The notes under the pieces are model-generated. The model did not search any database and was not told the origin of the DNA. It saw only the letters and a list, made by a program, of their open reading frames with translations. Made by a program: the position numbers and the translations under genes. Positions 1 to 5,026 of a DNA stretch of 9,283 nt are shown piece by piece. Numbering within the stretch: the first letter of the stretch is position 1; each line of letters starts with the position of its first letter. Source of the stretch: Acidobacteriota bacterium (GTDB taxonomy: Bacteria; Acidobacteriota; Terriglobia; UBA7540); NCBI GenBank assembly GCA_003165615.1, contig PLWR01000160.1:230-9512 (forward strand). Reading direction: 5' to 3'.

Positions 1-720
1 GCCATCGTTTACGGGGCGCTGGTCTCCCTGATGCAGAAGGACATGAAGAAGTTGATCGCTTACTCCTCCGTGAGCCATCTGGGATTCTGCACGCTGGGAA
101 TCTTCGCCCTGAACCCGCACGGCTTGCAGGGGAGTGTGATTCAACAGATCAACCACGGGATATCCACCGGGGCGCTCTTCTTGATTGTCGGGCTGATTTA
201 CGAGCGCCGCCACACGCGTGAGATCAAGGAGTTAGGCGGGCTCTCCAATGTCATGCCCATTTACGCCACGCTCTTTATGATCGTGATGCTCTCTTCCATT
301 GGCCTGCCGCTTTTGAACGGGTTTATCGGCGAGTTCACGATTCTGCAAGGGGCATACGAGGCGAATTGGCATTGGGCCGCGGTGGCCGTGTCGGGAATCG
401 TTCTGGGGGCTGCCTACATGCTGTGGCTCTACCAGCGGACGATGTTTGGCCCCTGCGAGAATCCCAAGAACCAGATATTGAAGGATCTGAGCTTCCGCGA
501 AATCATGACCCTGGTGCCTTTGATCCTCTGGGCGTTTTGGATTGGTTTGTATCCCAAGCCCTTTTTCGACGTGCTCGCTAAACCCGTCAATGCCATTGTC
601 GAGCAGTTGAATCCTAATTTCCTCAAGGCGCCGCAAGCGTTAAGCGTGGCGCCGGCTTTGCCTGAAGGCCCGCGAATGACGATTACGGTGACCAACCCCG
701 CGGCAGGAGCGAGCCGTTAA
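1..720 (+). CDS. nuoM: NADH-quinone oxidoreductase subunit M (NuoM), C-terminal part, left-arm copy
   Basis: The reading frame is open from base 1 and its start lies upstream of the window; 239 C-terminal residues are seen, about half of a normal NuoM. NuoM is one of the antiporter-like, proton-translocating subunits in the membrane arm of complex I. Family blocks are visible: DMKKLIAYSSVSHLGFC, HGISTGALFLIVG, YERRHTREI and LPLLNGFIGEF. The Glu of GEF (bases 331-333) matches the essential E407 of E. coli NuoM. About six hydrophobic segments are present. The last 40 or so residues form a Pro/Ala-rich tail after the final helix, longer than usual. AGGAG at 705-709 inside the tail serves nuoN, whose ATG overlaps this TAA by one base. 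It resembles the second NuoM at 6538-8082 in the shared blocks but is clearly diverged from it. Confidence 0.95.
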   Translation, partial: AIVYGALVSLMQKDMKKLIAYSSVSHLGFCTLGIFALNPHGLQGSVIQQINHGISTGALFLIVGLIYERRHTREIKELGGLSNVMPIYATLFMIVMLSSIGLPLLNGFIGEFTILQGAYEANWHWAAVAVSGIVLGAAYMLWLYQRTMFGPCENPKNQILKDLSFREIMTLVPLILWAFWIGLYPKPFFDVLAKPVNAIVEQLNPNFLKAPQALSVAPALPEGPRMTITVTNPAAGASR

Positions 721-2198
721 TGGTGAGCCCATTCTTCAACCCGCTGGATTACCAGGCCATCAAGCCGGAGATCCTGCTCACCATGTTCGGCCTGGCCGTC
801 CTGTTGTTTGATTTCCTGCTGGATAAGCGTGACAAGTACCTCAACGCCGTCCTGGCCCTGATCGGATTGGCTTTTGCCTTCCTGCAATTCGGCATCTTCT
901 GGCATTTCCGCTTCGGCGCATCCGGCTATTTGGGGTTTGACGGCAGTTATGCCTTCGACTCTTTCGCCATTGTCACCCAATCGATCATCGTGCTGGCCAC
1001 GGCCATTGTCGTTCTCCTGTCGGTGAAATACCTCGAAATCGAGGAGGTGAATCAGGGAGAGTATTACGCCCTGCTGCTCTTCGCCGCCGTGGGGATGATG
1101 TTTATGGTGTCGGGCACGGACCTGATCGTTCTTTTCATCGCTCTGGAAGTGATGGCCCTTTGCGAGTATGTGCTCGCCGGCTTCCTGAGGGGCAACCGGC
1201 GGTCCAACGAAGCCTCGGTGAAATTTTTCCTGCTGGGCGCTTTTTCCTCCGGCCTGCTGCTTTACGGCATGTCGCTGCTGTACGGAATCGGCGGTTCGAC
1301 GAAACTGGCGGTCATTGCTGAACGCCTGCGCGACCGGCCGGCATCTGACCCGCTCTCCTGGGTTGCGCTGATTACTTTGCTTGCCGGGATGTACTTCAAG
1401 ATTGCCGCCGTGCCTTTCCACCAGTGGACCCCGGATGCTTACGAAGGCGCGCCGACCTCGATTACCGCCTTCATCTCCGTGGCGCCCAAGGTGGCCTCCT
1501 TCGCCTTTATTATCCGCATTCTGTTCATGGGATTATGGCCCCTGCGGGTGGAGTGGCAGGCCTTGACCGTGGGAGTGGCCATTGCTACCATGACTTTGGG
1601 CAATCTCGCGGCCATTACTCAATCCAACATCAAGCGGTTCTTTGGTTACTCCACTATTTCGCACGTGGGTTACCTATTGCTGGGACTGGTGGCAGCCGCG
1701 GATGGAAACGGTGACGGGCTGCGGGCCATCGTCATCTACCTGATCGTTTACGCCTTTATGAATCTCGGCGCCTTTGCCGTCATCATCATGATGCGGAGGA
1801 AGGACATCATCGGCGATGAAATCGATGACCTCTCCGGACTGATGTCGCGCTCGCCGGCGCTGGCCCTGCTGATGCTCATTTTTCTGCTTTCCCTGGCGGG
1901 GATTCCCCCCACGGCGGGCTTTATCGGCAAGTATTACATTTTTCTTTCCCTGGTCGAAACAGGGCATTATTACCTGGCAGTTCTGGGTGTTGCCTATGCC
2001 GTTGTGGCGTTATACTATTATTTCCGGATTGTGGTCGTCATGTTCATGAAAAAGCCTTTGGATGAGGTCCCTTATGCCACCAGTTTGGGAGTGCGGGTGG
2101 CCTTGGGCGTGACTTTGGCGCTGACCTTGCTAATCGGAATCTATCCTCAGCCGATAATCATTATTGCGCGTGAGGCGGTTCGGCCGTTTTTCTCGTAA
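720..2198 (+). CDS. nuoN: NADH-quinone oxidoreductase subunit N (NuoN), left-arm copy
   Basis: This complete 492-residue gene is close to the E. coli NuoN length (485). NuoN is the antiporter-like subunit of complex I nearest the peripheral arm and forms one proton channel in the inner membrane. About 14 hydrophobic helices can be traced. The proton-path residues are all present: E143 (ALEVMAL), K168 (SVKFF), K227 (MYFKIAAVPFHQW), K257 (APKVAS) and K404 (GFIGKYY). They line up at near-constant offset with E. coli E133, K158, K217, K247 and K395. The ATG shares one base with the nuoM stop (TAATG), and AGGAG lies ten bases upstream, indicating translational coupling. The gap to atpZ is only 12 bases, so the F0 genes are probably on the same transcript. 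It is a diverged paralogue of the gene at 5027-6541. Confidence 0.97.
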   Translation: MVSPFFNPLDYQAIKPEILLTMFGLAVLLFDFLLDKRDKYLNAVLALIGLAFAFLQFGIFWHFRFGASGYLGFDGSYAFDSFAIVTQSIIVLATAIVVLLSVKYLEIEEVNQGEYYALLLFAAVGMMFMVSGTDLIVLFIALEVMALCEYVLAGFLRGNRRSNEASVKFFLLGAFSSGLLLYGMSLLYGIGGSTKLAVIAERLRDRPASDPLSWVALITLLAGMYFKIAAVPFHQWTPDAYEGAPTSITAFISVAPKVASFAFIIRILFMGLWPLRVEWQALTVGVAIATMTLGNLAAITQSNIKRFFGYSTISHVGYLLLGLVAAADGNGDGLRAIVIYLIVYAFMNLGAFAVIIMMRRKDIIGDEIDDLSGLMSRSPALALLMLIFLLSLAGIPPTAGFIGKYYIFLSLVETGHYYLAVLGVAYAVVALYYYFRIVVVMFMKKPLDEVPYATSLGVRVALGVTLALTLLIGIYPQPIIIIAREAVRPFFS

Positions 2199-2201
2199 GA
2201 C

Positions 2202-2206
2202 GGAGG
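2202..2206 (+). promoter_or_regulatory. Ribosome-binding site of atpZ
   Basis: GGAGG stands four bases before the GTG at 2211, inside the 12-base gap after nuoN. It supports the GTG start of atpZ. No promoter-like sequence fits in this gap, so the gene is most likely read through from nuoN. Confidence 0.65.
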
Positions 2207-2210
2207 GCTC

Positions 2211-2480
2211 GTGCCCAAAACTCCCGGCAATGGGAAGGATTTGTGGGCGCAAGTAGGGTTTTACTCCAGCCTGGGATTCATTATGCCTGCCGGGGCATTG
2301 GGGGGTTTTGGGCTCGGCTGGCTTCTGGATCGATGGTTGCACACCTCACCGCTATTCGCACTGATCCTGGGTTTGGTGGGTGCGGGGGCCGGAGTGGTGG
2401 AAATTCTGCAGATTTTGACGCGAGACGAAAAAAACCAAGATGACGCGGACAAACCCCACGATGGATCTGGCGCAGGCTGA
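2211..2480 (+). CDS. atpZ: AtpZ-type ATP synthase accessory protein (AtpZ/AtpI family)
   Basis: This 89-residue protein has two transmembrane helices, roughly residues 16-40 and 46-69. The hydrophilic C-terminal tail is rich in Asp, Lys and Gly. The pattern G-rich helix, GWLLDRW, short turn with P, then GLVGAGAGVVE matches the AtpZ family (Pfam ATPase_gene1), found at the head of F0 operons. In studied bacteria AtpZ works with AtpI in the membrane, in Mg2+ or Ca2+ transport or in c-ring assembly; the role here is inferred from that. The GTG start is chosen because GGAGG lies just upstream and no ATG is available at that end. The gene's 3' end overlaps atpI by 41 bases in another frame. Its position directly before atpI and atpB supports the call. 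Confidence 0.85.
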   Translation: MPKTPGNGKDLWAQVGFYSSLGFIMPAGALGGFGLGWLLDRWLHTSPLFALILGLVGAGAGVVEILQILTRDEKNQDDADKPHDGSGAG

Positions 2481-2841
2481 AGCGCGGCTGCCACGCTGGA
2501 TGCTCGCTGTGGCCGGTGTTGGGACGCTCGGCATCCTGGTGTCCACCCATGTGCGTTTCGGAGTCGGGTTTGCAGTCGGAGCGGGACTCGCCATCCTGAG
2601 TTACCTGTGGCTCCATCAGGGCGTCGAAGCCTTGATGTCAGAGGGGAGAATACGCCCGTCGGCGGCGTTATTGGCAAAAATATTGATCCGATATCCGCTT
2701 GCGTTTGCGGTTGTTTATCTCTTCTATAAGACGCGATGGCTTCCCTTTCAGGCAATTCTGGCCGGACTTTTCGTGCCGCTTGGAGGTGTCCTGGTTGAGT
2801 CGATAGCTCTGATCCGCGACGGTTTGAAAGTTCAAGCCTGA
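2440..2841 (+). CDS. atpI: ATP synthase subunit I (AtpI-like)
   Basis: This 133-residue protein has four predicted membrane helices, at about residues 20-38, 44-63, 80-100 and 105-127. That is the layout of the ATP synthase I-chain family, which helps assemble the c ring together with AtpZ. The sequence itself is poorly conserved in this family, so the call rests on topology, length and position between atpZ and atpB. The start is uncertain. ATG 2440 lies inside atpZ without a clear ribosome-binding site, and ATG 2461 (residue 8) is an alternative that shortens the overlap to 20 bases. Neither has a good Shine-Dalgarno match, so translation is probably coupled to atpZ. The stop precedes atpB by 30 bases. 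Confidence 0.8.
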   Translation: MTRTNPTMDLAQAEARLPRWMLAVAGVGTLGILVSTHVRFGVGFAVGAGLAILSYLWLHQGVEALMSEGRIRPSAALLAKILIRYPLAFAVVYLFYKTRWLPFQAILAGLFVPLGGVLVESIALIRDGLKVQA

Positions 2842-2871
2842 TGCGGTGGCTCAGTTCATCACATTATCGCT

Positions 2872-3606
2872 ATGACACATGAACTTTGGCTCACGGCAAT
2901 ATTGAATAAAATCCTGGGCGTGCGCGTGGCGGCCTTCCTTACCAGCTTGGGTCTGCCCCCGGCGAGTACCGCGCACCCTATTCCCAATTATATGCCCATG
3001 GAAATTCTGGTAATTCTGGTCATTTTGGTGGGGGCGCTTACTCTTCGATTTCAACTTTCCGTCGAACGTCCGGGGAAGTTCCAGCAGTTGATGGAAGTGG
3101 TGGTTGAATTCACGCAGAATTTGACCGGCGACATCATCGGCGACGGCTCAGAGCGCTATATACCCATGATTGGAACGCTCGGCGTCTTCGTCCTTCTCAG
3201 TAATCTCCTCGGGCTGGTCCCCACGTTCATGACCCCCACCGCCAGCGTCCCGGTGACTCTGGGGTGTGCGGTGGTGGCATTTGTATACTACAACTTTCAA
3301 GGGATTCGAGTGCACGGGCCGTTCGGCTATTTGAAACATCTTTGCGGCCCGATGATTGTCATCGCACCTTTGATGTTTCCCATCGAGGTATTTAGCAACT
3401 TTCTGAGGATGTTGTCGTTGACAGCCCGTTTGTGGGCAAACATGTTAGTAGGTGACATTCTGGAAGGGATCTTCACGGGTCTGATCCCCATACTCATCCC
3501 CGCAGTATTTATGGGCTTGCATGTGTTTGTTTCTTTCATGCAGGCATACGTTTTCATGCTCCTCCCCGCCGTGTACATCAGCTTTGCGGTCTCGAAGGAG
3601 CATTAG
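2872..3606 (+). CDS. atpB: ATP synthase F0 subunit a
   Basis: Subunit a forms the two ion half-channels beside the c ring in the cytoplasmic membrane. This 244-residue copy is within the family range (E. coli 271). Diagnostic features include PGKFQQ near residue 67 and the SLTARLWANM segment carrying the essential R186 (E. coli R210). D195 stands where E. coli has E219. In the last helix (SFMQAYVFMLLPAVY), Q224 matches E. coli Q252. About six hydrophobic segments are seen. ATG 2872 is the first usable start after an in-frame stop at 2839; no good Shine-Dalgarno precedes it, suggesting coupling to atpI. It is followed by a 156-base structured gap before atpE. No key residue is missing. Confidence 0.96.
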   Translation: MTHELWLTAILNKILGVRVAAFLTSLGLPPASTAHPIPNYMPMEILVILVILVGALTLRFQLSVERPGKFQQLMEVVVEFTQNLTGDIIGDGSERYIPMIGTLGVFVLLSNLLGLVPTFMTPTASVPVTLGCAVVAFVYYNFQGIRVHGPFGYLKHLCGPMIVIAPLMFPIEVFSNFLRMLSLTARLWANMLVGDILEGIFTGLIPILIPAVFMGLHVFVSFMQAYVFMLLPAVYISFAVSKEH

Positions 3607-3621
3607 GAGTTTCCGCGCGAG

Positions 3622-3643
3622 GGGCGCTGGCGACGGCGCGCCC
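3622..3643 (+). other. Possible RNA hairpin after atpB
   Basis: GGGCGC at 3622-3627 can pair with GCGCCC at 3638-3643 around a ten-base loop. There is no T-run after it, so it is not an intrinsic terminator. In a GC-rich stretch a six-base stem can arise by chance, so confidence is low. Confidence 0.3.
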
Positions 3644-3678
3644 GTGTTGAAAGCACCCCCAGTGTGAGTCCTGCCTCC

Positions 3679-3709
3679 CCCCAGGGTGGCAGGGCACCAC
3701 CTCCTGGGG
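3679..3709 (+). other. Hairpin in the atpB-atpE intergenic leader
   Basis: CCCCAG (3679-3684) pairs with CTGGGG (3704-3709). The next GGTGG (3685-3689) pairs with CCACC (3697-3701), leaving a two-base bulge and a seven-base loop. The 11-base-pair GC-rich stem should be stable in mRNA. No U-tract follows, so termination is unlikely; mRNA processing, stability or control of atpE translation is more plausible. Confidence 0.5.
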
Positions 3710-3720
3710 AAATTCATAGC

Positions 3721-3749
3721 AGCCTCCGCTCCCTTTCGGGGCAGGGGCT
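3721..3749 (+). promoter_or_regulatory. Hairpin abutting the atpE ribosome-binding site
   Basis: Bases 3721-3732 pair with 3738-3749 (eleven of twelve positions, including G-U pairs) around a CTTTC loop. The stem ends one base before the AAAGGAG of atpE, leaving the ribosome-binding site single-stranded. Because subunit c is needed in many more copies than subunit a, an mRNA element that raises or protects atpE expression is expected here. E. coli also has an enhancer upstream of atpE. The function here is inference. Confidence 0.5.
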
Positions 3750-3756
3750 AAAGGAG
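3750..3756 (+). promoter_or_regulatory. Ribosome-binding site of atpE
   Basis: AAAGGAG lies six bases before GTG 3763. It is the strongest Shine-Dalgarno in the F0 block and fixes the atpE start at 3763 rather than at the in-frame GTG 3664. Confidence 0.8.
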
Positions 3757-3762
3757 AAGCAA

Positions 3763-4080
3763 GTGAAACGACGCGTACTCTTCTGGTTTACGGCGATTGC
3801 CGGAATGCTGCTTGCAGCGCCAGCATTCGCTCAGGAAGCAGGGGCAAAGGTCGCCAGCGGCGGGGTGAATTGGGTGGCATTGACTTCCGGCTTCGCCATG
3901 GCGATTGCCTCGGCGGGTTGCGGCATCGCCCAGGGCATGGCTTCGGCATCGGCATGCGAAGGCCTCGCGAGGAATCCCGGCGCTCGGCCAGGAATCCAAC
4001 TTGCCCTGATCCTGGCGCTCATTTTCATTGAGTCATTGGCGCTGTATACGCTGGCGATCATTTTCTTGAAGGTAGTCTAA
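3763..4080 (+). CDS. atpE: ATP synthase F0 subunit c, with signal-like N terminus
   Basis: Subunit c forms the membrane rotor ring of ATP synthase. The 105-residue product has an N-terminal signal-like segment: basic MKRR, a hydrophobic run, then an A-F-A site with likely cleavage after residue 23. This leaves an 82-residue mature hairpin of normal c-subunit size. Helix 1 carries GCGIAQG (Q57), the polar loop is ARNPGARPG (R70-N71-P72), and helix 2 carries IESLALY with the ion-binding E90. Q57, E90, S91 and Y95 are spaced exactly as Q32, E65, S66 and Y70 of the Na+-binding Ilyobacter tartaricus c subunit, but T67 there is Leu here. The GTG start is set by AAAGGAG six bases upstream. It is the last gene of the block; no atpF follows. 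Confidence 0.95.
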   Translation: MKRRVLFWFTAIAGMLLAAPAFAQEAGAKVASGGVNWVALTSGFAMAIASAGCGIAQGMASASACEGLARNPGARPGIQLALILALIFIESLALYTLAIIFLKVV

Positions 4081-4097
4081 ATCTGCGCCAGCTCGGA

Positions 4098-4131
4098 CAA
4101 GGGGGAGGCTTGGGCCTCCCCTTTGTATTTT
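4098..4131 (+). terminator. Intrinsic terminator after atpE
   Basis: A 12-base-pair stem (4098-4109 with 4114-4125, one G-U pair) closes on a four-base loop TTGG. It is followed by TATTTT. It starts 17 bases after the atpE stop and should end the nuo-F0 transcript. Confidence 0.85.
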
Positions 4132-4235
4132 GGGGGCCATGTTCCTTGTGGTAACTTCCCGGCTCCCGGCGTTAATGGAAAGGGAGGATTCAAAGGCGCT
4201 TGGATGGGGCGAAGAGCCCATAGGCGCGGGCTCGC

Positions 4236-4685
4236 TCAGGGCGCTGCAAGCCAGCCTGCCAACAGTTCGTGCTTGCGGAGGGAGAAGGGGTTTGTAATTG
4301 TGACACCTTTCCAAGTGAATCCCTCCTGGAGGTCTTCGGAGAGAAGCAGACGGCACCGTGCTTCAGCGGCTGCGGAGAGGACCACGGCATCCCAGATAGC
4401 AAGCTGATGGGCGGTTGCAATGTCCGCCGCCGCAAGCATCACCTCGGAAGAGGTATCAATCAGTGGGAAAGCGTCCTGCCAACTGAGGATTGCACGGCGG
4501 GCCTGGTCTGGGGGTCGTTTTGCCTTGCGCACAAGCAGATTGAACAACTCTCCCAAGGTTTGGACAGGCAGCACCACGGACCCGGGCGGGAGCTTTTCGA
4601 CAAGCTCGATCGCCGCCCGCTTCATCTTGTCGCCGTTCACACCTTCTGCATATGCCAGAATATTGGTGTCGAGTGCCACTCTCAC
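4236..4685 (-). CDS. PIN-domain ribonuclease toxin (VapC-type)
   Basis: The product is a PIN-domain protein of about 150 residues, the size of VapC toxins, which cut RNA in a metal-dependent way. Numbered from the TTG at 4691, the acidic residues of the PIN active site are D8 (ALDTNILAYAEG), E48 (TLGELFN), D101 (AIWDAVVLSAA) and E119/D120 (LLSEDLQEG). All are present, so the enzyme looks active. Two starts are possible. TTG 4691 overlaps the antitoxin stop by four bases. GTG 4685, two codons later, has GAGGA at six-base spacing and gives the typical MRVALDTN opening, so it is preferred. It follows the antitoxin directly, as in type II modules. The C-terminal WKGVTITNPF segment is usual for this subgroup. 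RNA target unknown. Confidence 0.88.
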   Translation of the reverse strand: MRVALDTNILAYAEGVNGDKMKRAAIELVEKLPPGSVVLPVQTLGELFNLLVRKAKRPPDQARRAILSWQDAFPLIDTSSEVMLAAADIATAHQLAIWDAVVLSAAAEARCRLLLSEDLQEGFTWKGVTITNPFSLRKHELLAGWLAAP

Positions 4686-4687
4686 CG

Positions 4688-4927
4688 TCAATCCTCGTAG
4701 AGCTCACTGCGTTTCCACCGGCCGATGTTGACTACGGCCTCAGATCGCAATCTTCTCACTAAGGCGGTCCGGGCGGCCTGTGCGACCTTCTCCTGAGATT
4801 CGGCAGGCATAATTTTAGCCACCGCTTTGCCGTGCGACGTCACTACGTAACTTCCCCCCTCGCGAACGCCGCGGAGGAGCTTGGAAAACTTTCGATTTGC
4901 ATCTGCGGCGGAAACAACCCTTTCCAT
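4688..4927 (-). CDS. Phd/YefM-family antitoxin
   Basis: This 79-residue protein has the Phd/YefM N-terminal DNA-binding fold signature: VSAADANRKFSKLLRGVREG, followed by SYVVTSHGKAVAKIMPA. The charged C-terminal half ends in GRWKRSELYED. In type II modules this tail wraps around and blocks the toxin, while the N terminus binds the module's own promoter. The ATG at 4927 opens the canonical domain directly. Its stop overlaps or abuts the PIN toxin start, so the two are co-translated. Phd-type antitoxins pair with several toxin families, PIN/VapC being a common partner, so no gene symbol is assigned. It shares direction with the nuoLMN genes, and no terminator is seen between them. Confidence 0.88.
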   Translation of the reverse strand: MERVVSAADANRKFSKLLRGVREGGSYVVTSHGKAVAKIMPAESQEKVAQAARTALVRRLRSEAVVNIGRWKRSELYED

Positions 4928-4941
4928 ACGGCACTCTCAAA

Positions 4942-4954
4942 GTAGTGATACTAC
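4942..4954. promoter_or_regulatory. Likely operator of the toxin-antitoxin pair
   Basis: GTAGT-GAT-ACTAC is a perfect five-base inverted repeat 15 bases upstream of the antitoxin ATG. A second overlapping symmetry, ATAC-TAC-GTAT, covers 4948-4958. Phd/YefM proteins bind short palindromes at this position to repress their own operon. A CATAAT on the - strand (4957-4962) could be the -10 element, but no convincing -35 is seen. Confidence 0.45.
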
Positions 4955-5026
4955 GTATTATGGCATGAATTCAGTGGGAGTGGTATCTTGAGGGTTGGTT
5001 GCCGGATACTACGAGGCGAATGGCTC

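Noticed and set aside
717..1421. Antisense open frame of 234 codons opposite nuoN
   Set aside because: It is a compositional shadow of nuoN, full of Gln, His and Glu, with no recognisable domain; the + strand gene is certain.
1..2198. Left-arm nuoM/nuoN being Mrp antiporter or hydrogenase membrane subunits
   Set aside because: Both sequences carry NuoM- and NuoN-specific blocks and spacing of key residues matching E. coli complex I, and no mrp or hydrogenase gene is nearby.
2841..2882. Thirteen-codon frame starting with an ATG that overlaps the atpI stop (TGATG)
   Set aside because: Too short, with no ribosome-binding site, and it ends just inside atpB in another frame. It may be chance, or at most a translation-coupling leader, which the sequence cannot show.
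3664..4080. Longer atpE reading frame from GTG 3664 (138 residues)
   Set aside because: The extra 33 residues are Pro/Ser/Gly-rich, hide a clear signal peptide in mid-protein and cover the hairpins. AAAGGAG sits six bases before GTG 3763.
4204..4221. ATGGG...CCCAT inverted repeat beyond the toxin stop, as a - strand terminator
   Set aside because: The stem is only five to six base pairs with a bulge, and no T-run follows on the - strand.
4269..4731. + strand open frames across the toxin gene
   Set aside because: They are Cys/His/Ser-rich and match no family, while the - strand shows a full PIN active site and a partner antitoxin.
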